The position numbers and the translations under genes are program-made. The notes beneath the pieces were generated by a model, which searched no databases, had not been told where the DNA came from, and saw nothing but the letters and a program-made list of their open reading frames with translations. From positions 110,298,627 through 110,362,626 of the forward strand of contig NC_077223.1 of the NCBI RefSeq assembly GCF_024763615.1: 64,000 bases of DNA. The letters run 5' to 3'. Shown here in pieces: positions 34,901 to 44,070 of the stretch. Source of the stretch: Phlebotomus papatasi. Its lineage: Eukaryota > Arthropoda > Insecta > Diptera > Psychodidae. Each line of letters starts with the position of its first letter. Within the stretch, counting starts at the first letter, position 1.

Positions 34901-37900
34901 CAACGGTCAATAAATTGTGGACTATAGAGCGATGGCCTATAGCGAGACTCTACTGTACTGGCCAAAAAGTACTGTTTGTTAATGCATTTTCAGTTGAACA
35001 TACTTTTACTCCGCGCGAAATTCGTTCTACAGACAATTTATTCAAAAGAAAGCCCCTGCGGGTATGCAAATTTTCTCGATGTGTAATGCCATTTCGCGCA
35101 TTTTTTTTCGGTCCCGAAAAAATACATAATGCCGGGATCTAGTGTAGTTGACTGAGTGTTCGTATAATGATTGACTTGTCCGGCTATTAAATTTTATTCA
35201 CCGTAGATGCGGGTGACTTTGTCCTCCGTCGTTGACTTTGCCCCCTCCTGTTCGTAAACTTTTCTTTAATTCTAGCGCTTAAGGATTGTCTTTACCGATC
35301 TGATATACCATGTCTGATCGATGAGAACTATTCTTACACATTATATAATTGAAGAAAAAATTTCGAATAGTAGGAAGGCAAAGTCATCCACGGAGGACAA
35401 AGTCACCTGCATCTACGTTTTTTAAGATTTAAGATTTAAGATTTTTTAAGACGTTTTTCGTGATTTACATTTTCGCACAATTGCATTAGATTCTTTACAA
35501 TCTGAGCTTCTGTAATTCAAGGTGAAAATCAACCTAGTTAGAATGGGTACAAACTTTGTGTGCACGTGTACGTACATGCTTTGATAATCTTAGGTAACGA
35601 ATACGAGAACGATAGGGGAGACTGGGGCAAAAAGTCACAAAACGTAACTTTTATTTTTTTATAAGCTACTCGAGCGCTTCAGAAATTTCATTTAGTGCAG
35701 TTTTATAGGAAATTTACCGCTCTACAATTTTGTGAAAGTAATTTTCCTCTACTTACGAAATACGTCCCGAAATGCTAAAACTCATGGGTATAGCGGGTGT
35801 CAATTGGCTCACGCGTGTCTTTAAGGTGGCTTGGCAAAGTGGGAGAGCACCAAAGGACTGGCAAGTTGGGGTCATTGTACCCATATTCAAGAAGGGAAAC
35901 AAGAAAGATTGCTCCAATTATAGGGGAATTTCCCTTCTGAGTTTGCCCGGCAAAGTGTATGCCAAAATCCTTGAGAGAAGATGTCGAGAAATAGTCGAAC
36001 CCAGACTGGGTGAGGAACAATGCGGTTTCAGACCTGGTAGAAGCACCACGGATCAGCTTTTTACCCTGAGGATGATTGTCGAAAAGGCTTGGGAGTATGC
36101 AATTCCACTCTATGCTTGTTTCATAGATTTGGAAAAAGCATATGACCGAGTACCGAGAGAACAACTTTGGGATGTACTGCACGAGTACGGACTGGATGAA
36201 GAATTGGTAGGAGCCATTCAGTCATTGTACAGAGACTGTAGTAGCTGTGTTCGTGTAAACGGATCCAAATCGGAAGGTTTTCAAGTGAGTGTTGGACTGC
36301 GCCAAGGGTGTGTTCTATCACCATTGTTGTTCATAATATACATGGACAAGATTATGGAACGCAGTCGGGGGCGGAATGCGATTCGTATTGGGGATTTCAG
36401 GGTGAGCCATCTCCTCTATGCAGATGATTTGGTTCTTTTTGGATCTTCCGAAGAAGAGCTTCAACGCACACTTGACCGATTTGTAAATGTTTGTGCCGAA
36501 ACAGGTATGAAGGTGAACGTGGGTAAGTCGGAAGTAATGGTGATTTCCCGACAATCTGTGAAATGCACTCTACATGTTAGTGGAGACTCATTGACACAGG
36601 TGGAGAAGTTCAAGTATCTCGGGGTGTTATTCACGAGTGATGGTAGGATGGAGGCAGAACTCTCGTCGCGAATCGGTCAGGCTTCTGCAGTAATGAGGGA
36701 GCTTGGCAGAAGCGTGTTGAGGAAGGTCGAGCTTAGTCGATCGGCTAAATTATCGGTTTTCAAAGCTGTGTTCATTCCTATTCTCACCTATGGTCATGAG
36801 ATTTGGGTAATGACCGAAAGGGTAAGATCGCGAGTACAAGCTGCCGAGATGAGGTACCTTCGAGCGGTAAAGGGAATCACTCGTAGAGATCGAGTGAGGA
36901 ATGTGGCCGTTCGTGAGGAACTAAGAATCGAGGAGCTGCTTCTTCGGGTTGAGAGATCACAACTTCGATGGTATGGACATGTTCAACGCATGAATGAAGA
37001 AAGATTCCCCAGAAAAGCTATGCAAGCCATTGTGAGGAGACCTCGGCCTCGAGGCAGACCTAGGACAAGGTGGCTGAATCAAATTCAGAATCTTGCCTTG
37101 GAACGCCTCGGGATCGAACCCGAACATCTTCCTGAAGTGGCGGAGGACCGACAGGCGTGGGCTGCTAGATTGGATGTCATGGGCCCGCGACCCCAATAGG
37201 GATAAGCGGTTGAAAATGAATGAATGAATAAATGAATGAATTTTCCTCTATTTTGTAAGGAAATACGTTTATTGAGCCGATTTCTAAAAGGTAATTTTGT
37301 GACCATTCTCAAAAATGCTGGGGCAAATAGTATCAGGCATGGGATATTATCACATTTTGATTCGCTTCATTATGGGTTTCCGTAAATTTGAAAGAATACC
37401 TAGAGGACATATTTTCATAGGAAATTTATTCATCTAGACCTTTGTAAAACACCGTTTTCTCTATCTGAACGAGAAAAGCATTTTTCAAGCTATTTTAGAA
37501 AAAGTAAAAGACTACAAATCGTTTGACCAATGCAAACAACAAGCGGCGAGACATGGTAATGACGTTTCTTTTCGCCGTGAGACATCAGAAATTGCTTCAT
37601 TTTTTGTTACTTTTTGCTCTATACATTTTGTTACTTTTTACCCCAAGTGGCCATTTTTAATAAAAGGATTTCTGGAGAGAAGAATATTTGGAAAATACTA
37701 AAATGGATAGTGGATTCGTATTCAAAGAATCCAAATCCTTTAGGAAATATTTCCAAGTGCATCAATTTGGAAAATAAGTAGGTAATAATTGATATCTCTT
37801 GTAAGGAAAATATATCAAAAACATGCCTAAAAATTTCAATATTTTTTATTTTCTAAATTCCTTGTTCGAATTCAAAGAAACTTACGACATTGAAGAAGGT

Positions 37901-40900
37901 CTATGGAGGCTATCTATAGAAAAAATTTTGAGCCGGTATCTTTTTTATCTTGGAAGATATTGAATTTTGATTTTTTCGAGGTGTGACTTTTTGCCCCAGT
38001 CTCCCCTACCCATTAAAAAAGATTTTTCAACCCTACATCCCTCCATCCGCACGCAACATAAGAAGCGGTACTGTAATACTGGCTTCAGACCTGAGACTTA
38101 GCCATACGGCTTAACACTAAACCTACCGACCATTTTTAGTCGTTTTTCGGTCAAATGACAAACTGCGGTAAAGTAGGATACTCAACAAATTTGTATTAGA
38201 AAAGAGAAAAAATAAAATTTAAATTTTTCTTCTAGTGACATTGTACCGTTTAAATATGTATTAATTTTAAACCGGTCAATTTAACCGGATCTTGGTAGGT
38301 TTACTGTTAACTGCTCTAATTTTTCAACAATCAAGATTTTCGAAAAAATTTTACTTAGCTATTGGATTAATAAAGACAAATGACCTATTAAATTCTGAAA
38401 AAGCAATAAAATTAATTGCTCTTTAGGATTTTGAAGCTTATGGGAACTGGGCTAAATCTCTAGTCTGGAGACCGCTTAAGGTTCCCTATTTAGAGGAGAG
38501 GATCCCTTTCAGGCATCTTCGTCTATAACACTTAATTCACAGTACAATTAGAATCTGGGACAATTAATCATTTAGTGAGCGCTCTACCATTCAACGACTT
38601 TAGTGTCTAATAACTAAATTTTACTAAACTACCATTTACCATGTTTAACTGTGTTATCACACTTGCACATTAAAATTTTAATATGATTCACATTATTTGT
38701 CGCTTGGGAAAGCCCAAATGTGTAATTTGTCTGTTTGAATCATTTTATATTCAAAATTTGATCTATTTGTTGATGAAAAGGTAGACTTGACCCGCAAAAT
38801 TTGATATAAATTGATTTATAGCATTAATGCGAAAAATTAATGCGATTTTCTCTTTAATTTTTTAATGTGAAAAATATTTATGCTTTAGGTAAATTTAAAC
38901 TTATTTTTTCAGGCCAAGTCCACTTCTTTATCAATAAATAGAAAAATCCCAAATATTAAGTGACTCAAAGACACAAATAACATATTTGGACGCTCACAAG
39001 CGACAATTAATGTGAATCACATTAAAATTTTAACGTGCAAGTGTGATAACACCGTAAGATTTGTTTTTTTCTGTTCTATTTTACATGCACTTGCCATTGG
39101 ATGAAATCTTGGAAATTATAAGTGAAGAAATGTAAGAACGTATTATAAAATGAAAAAAAAACTTATACTGATATAATTCCTTACTTTCTTTTCTTTATAA
39201 ATCATATTTACCAATTGATATAATGGAACTTATGCAGTTGGAGAAGGAGGTATGACAATATATTTAAAATAAAAAAATAGATTGACTTTTTTTTATCTTT
39301 TCATTCAATCATATTCACTATTGGATGCAACACTGGAAATTACAGCTCTAGCAGGTACGATCATATTTATGTATAAAAAATATTTAAAACTAACTTAATG
39401 TTTTGCTATTTCCGGATTGTTCGTATTTACCATTTGTTGTGAAATTGGGAATTCAAGTGGCACATAATGGTAAACCTATAGCTTTGAAACAAAAATAAAT
39501 TTAAAACTAATGATTTGTTTGTAATTTCCGGATTGACGGGGTTGACCACATTTACCACTGGATGTAAAATTGGGAATTACAGCGGCACATCTTGGTACGG
39601 TCGTATCTCTAAAATTAAAGAAGATTTTGAGACTGACGTATTTTTTCTATATTTCCCTGATTGACAACATCTAGGACTAGATCGAGTTATTCAAATCCCA
39701 GGGATAGGTCCAGGTACGGGGATATATTTAAAAGTGAAAACTCTGATTTCAAACAAAATTCTATTTCTCTTTGTTTTTTTTTTTCGGATCAATCATGCTT
39801 TTTATGGATTGCAAAATTGAAATTGTAGTTTTAGAAGGTAAGACCAAATCTTTAAAATGAAAAAAAGTGAATTAAATCTCACATATCTTTTATCTTTCCG
39901 GATTAACATATTTACCATTGGATGTAAATTTCTGAATTATAGAAGCACATAAAGGTATGATCATATCTTTAAAATGAAAAAAAAAACTTTTAAAACTGAT
40001 GTTTTTTTTTTTAAATAATTTTCCGGATTGGCGTGTTCACAATCTGATGTAAAATGGGACACTACAGTGGGACACGAGGGTAAAGTTATAGCTATAAAAT
40101 GAAAAAAATGGCTTAGGACTGACGTATTTTTTAATTTATTTTTTCGATTTAAAAACATTCACCGTTGGATGTAAAATTGGGAATTGCAGTGTTTGATGCA
40201 GGTATGGTCAGATCTTAAAAAAAATTTAAAAAATATATTTTCAACTAATTTTTTTATTAAATTTTCTTTTTCGGATCAATCGTCTTTTTTGTTTTGGAAA
40301 TAATATTGGAAATTATAGTTGTAGCTGGTATGAATATATCTGTAGGGGAGACGGGGGCAGAATTAGCCACGTATAGTATTAGATAGTGGTATCTCACAGT
40401 TTGATTTCGAAAGAATATTGAGGATACCACTCTTTATTCTAAATATGTACTTCCTTTACTATTCATTGAAACATTTCATCGGTTGCGGCTACCTCTGTCG
40501 TATCTGCATTTCTTTTGTGTCAGCATTTCACGCAAGAGGGGACGTCTGTATTGTAGTTTCTCCGAATGCAGATACAGTAGAGTCTACTAAATTCGAACGC
40601 TCGGGGGGTATTTTTGACATTTCTCACCTCCCAAATTCGAACGATTTTTTCAAAACTAACGAAATTTGTGTAAGATTAAATTGTAATTTGAATCAAATTC
40701 TCACACTTTTTCGCAAGTTTTAGTGGTAACATACTTCCTTTTCATTTTATACGATAATAATGTATGTAAACATTCAGGAAGAAGCACATAAATATGATTT
40801 TCATTCACCTAGAATACGAACTTTCTAACATAACCTCACAATTGACATTTTGAACCCAAACGGCGTTCGAATTTGAGAGATTCAGATTTGAGAGACTCTA

Positions 40901-41617
40901 CTGTACAAAACAAATGCAAATACGACAGAGGTAGCAACAATCGACGATTTAACAACCTCATACAAACATTTTTTGTACAAATTATACGCAATTAAAAATC
41001 TCATTTGGTGGCTAATTCTACCCCGGTGACACCTACTCGTAATATAAAAAATTCAGATCAGACAGACTTATATTTTTTTCTTTTTATTTTCTTTTCTGTA
41101 TCAATTATAACTTTCAATGGATATAATGGGAATTATAGCAATACAAGGTACCAACCTGTTCTTTATGTAAAAAACAGATTTGAAATTAATATTCTTTTCT
41201 TTATTTATTTCTGTTTCAACCATACTTTCAATTCAATGCAATGATGCATAATGCTGGGACTTATAGGGCTAGGACCAAGTAAGCTCATATCTTTAAAATC
41301 TTTAAAATTAAAAGAAAGATATAGGATTAACATTTTATTTATTATCTTTTCCGAATCGACTATGTTCCACTCGATGTTATATTGGGTACAACAGCTCTAC
41401 AAGGTAAGAGTGTATTTTTCGAATTATTAAGGATTTAAAACTGATATATGTTCATATATATTTTTATAAATCAACACACTGATTATCTGAAATTAGACAC
41501 AGTTATTTATGTGCTCAATAGTGTTGGAGGTATGTATGTGCACATTTGTTTTTAATGAATAATATTTAACACTAATAAAATTGTCTTGGTTTATGTTTCG
41601 CAGATGGCGCTACCTAA
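31927..41617 (+). CDS. MXG3, micro-exon gene for a secreted peptide of about 110 residues
   Basis: Exons: exon 1 at 31,927-31,996 (ATG 31,927), exon 2 at 34,268-34,297, exon 3 at 34,404-34,445, fifteen micro-exons from 39,123 to 41,529, and a last exon at 41,604-41,617 ending in TAA. Exon 1 encodes MLEVKLFCKSNW plus a strongly hydrophobic IIFFFVLFQVFG stretch, a secretion signal. Exon 2 gives DINIARPTPQ. Exon 3 gives DCNEADETQWFVCT, with two cysteines ten residues apart that could pair. The array then encodes a helix-prone chain with four histidines in two HxxxH pairs, and the last exon adds DGAT. All internal exons are symmetric, phase 1-1. Introns 1 and 3 are swollen by transposons, including a LINE. 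MXG4 downstream is a tandem duplicate. Function unknown; an effector, salivary or antimicrobial peptide is a guess. Confidence 0.8.
32216..33326. mobile_element. 1.1-kb foldback element in MXG3 intron 1
   Basis: The ends GGCCAATCCATCTCG and GAGATGGATTGGCC are inverted. The arms, about 150 bp, share AAAGTACACGATAAAA / TTTTATCGTGTACTTT. A second inverted pair (AAAATGTCTTTTATTGACAA near 32,435 and its inverse near 32,655) lies inside, so nearly the whole element can fold. It is very rich in A and T runs and has no coding capacity. Confidence 0.8.
33552..33880. repeat. MITE with TA-CAGTAGAGTCTCGC ends (pogo-like), copy 1
   Basis: Begins TACAGTAGAGTCTCGCTATA and ends TATAGCGAGACTCTACTG. It is a near copy of the element at 34,625-34,957 and lies in MXG3 intron 1. 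Confidence 0.85.
34625..34957. repeat. MITE with TA-CAGTAGAGTCTCGC ends (pogo-like), copy 2
   Basis: A 333-bp element with inverted ends CAGTAGAGTCTCGCTATAG and CTATAGCGAGACTCTACTG and TA on both sides. It lies in MXG3 intron 3, about 180 bp after exon 3. Confidence 0.88.
35202..35417. repeat. MITE, GTAGATGCGGGTGACTTTG family, copy 2
   Basis: The inverted ends CGTAGATGCGGGTGACTTTG and AAAGTCACCTGCATCTACG extend through GTCCTCCGT / ACGGAGGAC. It lies in MXG3 intron 3. Copy 1 is at 13,346-13,499. Confidence 0.85.
35752..37238 (+). mobile_element. 5'-truncated LINE insertion
   Basis: A 12-bp target duplication AATTTTCCTCTA is present at 35,740-35,751 and 37,239-37,250. Between them is a reverse-transcriptase frame, a short 3' UTR and a (GAAT)n tail at about 37,217-37,238. 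The 5' end stops within the reverse-transcriptase domain, so the endonuclease and any ORF1 are missing, as in most dead-on-arrival LINE copies. The interrupted MITE sequence resumes exactly after the second duplication. Confidence 0.92.
35772..37199 (+). CDS. LINE reverse transcriptase, N-terminally truncated, 475 codons
   Basis: The frame encodes the reverse transcriptase of a non-LTR retrotransposon. Visible motifs: VIVPIFKKGNKKDCSNYRGI (about 35-54), CGFRPGRSTTDQL (84-96), CFIDLEKAYDRVP with the first catalytic Asp (116-128), GLRQGCVLSPLLF (175-187), LLYADDLVLFG with the catalytic YADD (214-224), and the thumb word KYLGVLFTSDG (281-291). The C-terminal part has the GHEIWVMTE and RWYGHVQRM blocks usual in this class, and an Arg/Pro-rich GRPRTRW. 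The frame is intact to its stop, so the insertion is fairly young. Codons upstream of the ATG also read as reverse transcriptase, so the ATG is internal and not a genuine start. The clade is not certain; an RTE/CR1-like group is possible. Confidence 0.93.
   Translation: MLKLMGIAGVNWLTRVFKVAWQSGRAPKDWQVGVIVPIFKKGNKKDCSNYRGISLLSLPGKVYAKILERRCREIVEPRLGEEQCGFRPGRSTTDQLFTLRMIVEKAWEYAIPLYACFIDLEKAYDRVPREQLWDVLHEYGLDEELVGAIQSLYRDCSSCVRVNGSKSEGFQVSVGLRQGCVLSPLLFIIYMDKIMERSRGRNAIRIGDFRVSHLLYADDLVLFGSSEEELQRTLDRFVNVCAETGMKVNVGKSEVMVISRQSVKCTLHVSGDSLTQVEKFKYLGVLFTSDGRMEAELSSRIGQASAVMRELGRSVLRKVELSRSAKLSVFKAVFIPILTYGHEIWVMTERVRSRVQAAEMRYLRAVKGITRRDRVRNVAVREELRIEELLLRVERSQLRWYGHVQRMNEERFPRKAMQAIVRRPRPRGRPRTRWLNQIQNLALERLGIEPEHLPEVAEDRQAWAARLDVMGPRPQ
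38115..38306. mobile_element. TTAA-flanked MITE (piggyBac-like), copy 1
   Basis: The ends CACTAAACCTACC and GGTAGGTTTACTG are inverted, directly flanked by TTAA at 38,111-38,114 and 38,307-38,310. A second copy is at 47,678-47,930. TTAA duplication is diagnostic of piggyBac-type transposition. Confidence 0.8.
38649..39054. mobile_element. 406-bp PIF/Harbinger-like MITE, copy 2
   Basis: Almost the same sequence and the same length as the element at 24,382-24,787, again flanked by TAA on both sides (38,646-38,648 and 39,055-39,057). It ends only 68 bp before the first micro-exon of MXG3. Confidence 0.85.
40345..41031. mobile_element. TA-GGGGAGACGGGGG inverted-repeat element inside the MXG3 array
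   Basis: The ends GGGGAGACGGGGGCAG and TTCTACCCCGGTGAC are inverted, with subterminal GAATTAGCCAC / GTGGCTAATTC. It begins 18 bp after the micro-exon ending at 40,327 and is the only transposon within any of the four arrays. A 333-bp CAGTAGAG MITE (40,573-40,905) is nested in it. A related terminus, GGCTAATTTTACCCCTGTCC, occurs at about 22,118-22,138. Confidence 0.75.
40573..40905 (+). repeat. 333-bp MITE with TA-CAGTAGAGTCTAC ends, copy 1
   Basis: Begins TACAGTAGAGTCTACTAAAT and ends TTTGAGAGACTCTACTGTA. It is a near-identical, reverse-oriented partner of the 333-bp element at 51,739-52,071. Confidence 0.9.
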
Positions 41618-41780
41618 ACGTACTGACAAACTACAAAATAGAAGATGACGTTTATATTGATTTACGGCATATGTAATCTTTTAAGAGAAAAATTATTTAC
41701 AAAAATCTCTACTGTTAAATTTAGACTCTTGTGAAACTAAAATAGAAAAAAATGCATTTGAAAATTGGGACTTTATGTAG

Positions 41781-43103
41781 GGTAGCGGCATTACTTATGG
41801 CCACATTAAGGACATATTTGCTCATAGCTTCTTTTCTTTTTGACTATGTAAGATAAAATTTTAACTGTAATTTCTTTAAAGTACCTCCTTTCGATATATC
41901 ATGGTGAATGTATTAGGAAATTCCCTTAAACCTCAGAAAAAGTATGATTTTTCCAAAAATGTAAAATTCATAACTTGTGGCCACTTTTACGAACTTATGG
42001 CCGCTCGTGGAATGACTTGTGGCCACAATGCAAAATGATGCAAAATAAACTTAGAAATAAAATATTTTAAATGCAAAAGAAAACAAAAAGATTTCAGGTA
42101 ATTTCAGAAATTTTTATTATTTTTTTCTTAAGTTTTTATAGTTTTTATTCATGATTTTAGCATTGCACTATTAATTTCTTCTCATCCTTCTATTCACTGA
42201 AACCCGCAATCCGTTTTTCATAATGAAAAATGCATATTTGACTGCATGAAAAACCCACCTCAAAATTCCCTCTGTCTCCTTTTGTAAGGACATTGCGAAA
42301 GCCTTCGTGGTCTGATATTTCTTCCGGATCCATCCCGGAGATTTTATTAAGGAGAGTTGTGAGAGGAATGTGATACACCTGAAATACTTGTCGCGGCCAT
42401 TACATTATCAATGCCTCTTAATGCCTGTGAGATGAATATTGAGGCTCTTTTCAGTTTTTTATATTTTCTCGAGGAATCTTGAAATCAGATTTTACACCAC
42501 ATTTATTTATAAACAATTTTATATTACAATTTCATTACTTACCTCAAATTTCATTAAATGATTGCCAGAAAACACCGAACTATTGAATAAAAACAATACA
42601 ATTGACAACTCTTCAAATCAAAATAGTGTCACATATGGTGTGAGGGCACCACACGTCAAATACCGTGGCCACAAGTCCGTAATCCTATCAATTTGGTCAT
42701 AACTTATGGCCTCATTTTAATTTTATATGTGTTGTTTAAAAATTTATCAAAATTTAATAGTAAAAGAACATATAGTTATTAAGGAAAGAAGTTTTGAAAA
42801 ATAGTACTAAATATTTGCTATTGAAGATACAATATTTAGTTGTTAAAATTTTTAAGATCGTTAGTAAATTTCTTAACGATTTGACGTATTTTTAATCGTA
42901 ATCCGCATCAGTAAAATATTTTCCTTAAATTGTTTCTTATTGTACCGAAATATTAAAGTAAATCAATTTAAAATTTTCATTTAATGATAGCACATCAAAT
43001 ATTGGTAATTTTGTGGTTCTTTAAAATCATTTTGTGAGAAAAAATTGAAGATTTTTGCGAAGAGGCCACAAGTATAGACTGGCCATAAGTAATGCCACCA
43101 CAC
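41781..43103. mobile_element. 1.3-kb TA-flanked inverted-repeat element
   Basis: The ends GGGTAGCGGCATTACTTATG and CATAAGTAATGCCACCACAC are inverted, with TA on both sides. It sits in the 3' flank of MXG3, about 160 bp after the stop codon. Compared with MXG4 it separates the conserved 3' UTR from the conserved downstream flank (43,440-43,740). No transposase is seen. Confidence 0.8.
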
Positions 43104-43127
43104 TAGGAGAATATAAATATCGTCATA

Positions 43128-43293
43128 TACAGTGAGCCTTCAAACGATGCGAATTTTCTTTTTGTTAGCAATGGGCTGGTCCAGCATTTTTAATCTCATG
43201 AGGTTCATCATTATCTATCGTAACTATGGCTTCAAAACGACGAACGTGCACTTTGTAAAAAAGAGAAAATTCGTATCGTTTGAGGGCTTTCTA
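43128..43293. repeat. MITE with TA-CAGTGAGCCTTCAAACG ends
   Basis: The ends TACAGTGAGCCTTCAAACG and CGTTTGAGGGCTTTCTA form inverted repeats of about 30 bp. Confidence 0.75.
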
Positions 43294-44025
43294 CGAGCTA
43301 AATATGCCTATATTTCCCTAACAATAAATATTTAAACAAAATACCAAAAATTTATAAGAATAAATAATTGTGAATCCCTATTTGTGCTAAGATTGTTTTT
43401 TAAACCTAATTTTCTTTGCCAAGGCAGACTTTTCCTCAGTGAATAAGTCAAATTTTAAGAGTTTAGAATATTGGATCAATTCTTTTCATCAAGGACACTA
43501 CAACTACATCGCTTCACGATATTCTAACATCGTTGACGGAAAATGTCCCAAAGACAGAGGTTTTTAACATTTTTAAATCTTCCGGAAATCTTTCCTGAAG
43601 AGGCTGCTGACTGAAAGGCTCCAAAGTAGGGTTCAAATTTGAATCTCTTGGATACATCGTTTTAAAGAATAAAATACACTAAATACTTTAAGAACTAAAG
43701 TATCATTGTTATAAATAAAAATATTATAATGAAAAATTAAAGATTTCTTTTGTATGTTCTGGAATCCTTATATCCTTAATTATAAAGAATATCTGCTAAA
43801 AAGCCCTAATTCAAAGGTACCTCTCTTCCCTCTATTATTATTTGCTAAAATTGTATTTTTGTTAATGAAAATGACAACCCGGATACAAAATAATTTTCGA
43901 ATAGAATATTTGTTTAATATACTTGGTAACAAATAGTTCTCACGACTATTCTGTTACTAATGGCCTTTTAAACAGTTTTATCATCACGATTTATTTGCAA
44001 AGTAACATCTTTCGAGAAGATCGGA

Positions 44026-44063
44026 ATAAATTGCATGGAAGTTTTGCGAAAAGTCATTCAGTT
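44026..44063 (+). promoter_or_regulatory. candidate core promoter of MXG4
   Basis: An ATAAATTG box at 44,026 and a TCAGTT initiator-like word at 44,058-44,063 are in nearly the same spacing as upstream of MXG3. The surrounding 150 bp is also conserved between the two genes, so part of this similarity is shared descent rather than selection. Confidence 0.4.
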
Positions 44064-44070
44064 ATTCGAA

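Larger units (their letters stand above)
35615..38006 (+). mobile_element. TA-GGGGAGACTGGG inverted-repeat element, copy 2, carrying a LINE
   Basis: The ends GGGGAGACTGGGGCAAAAAG and TTTTTGCCCCAGTCTCCCC are inverted, with TA on both sides (35,613-35,614 and 38,007-38,008). Without the LINE inserted at 35,752-37,238 it would be about 0.9 kb, like copy 3 at 57,024-57,911. It lies in MXG3 intron 3. Confidence 0.9.
39123..41529 (+). other. micro-exon array of MXG3 (15 micro-exons)
   Basis: Micro-exons and encoded residues in phase 1: 39,123-39,131 (MKK), 39,238-39,249 (FGEG), 39,346-39,354 (ALA), 39,458-39,469 (VAHN), 39,583-39,594 (AAHL), 39,702-39,713 (GIGP), 39,829-39,837 (VLE), 39,943-39,954 (EAHK), 40,068-40,079 (VGHE), 40,190-40,201 (VFDA), 40,319-40,327 (VVA), 41,139-41,147 (AIQ), 41,267-41,278 (GLGP), 41,395-41,403 (TLQ), 41,503-41,529 (VIYVLNSVG). 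Introns are 96-119 nt, except where a nested transposon (40,345-41,031) enlarges one, and 74 nt before the last exon. Five carry stops in phase 0; none do in phase 1. The repeated intron block with ATTGGATGTAAAATTGG before the acceptor is especially clear at 39,440-40,190. Confidence 0.82.

Noticed and set aside
35775..37312. Minus-strand and alternative-frame ORFs over the LINE
   Set aside because: They are shadows of the plus-strand reverse transcriptase, which carries all the family motifs.
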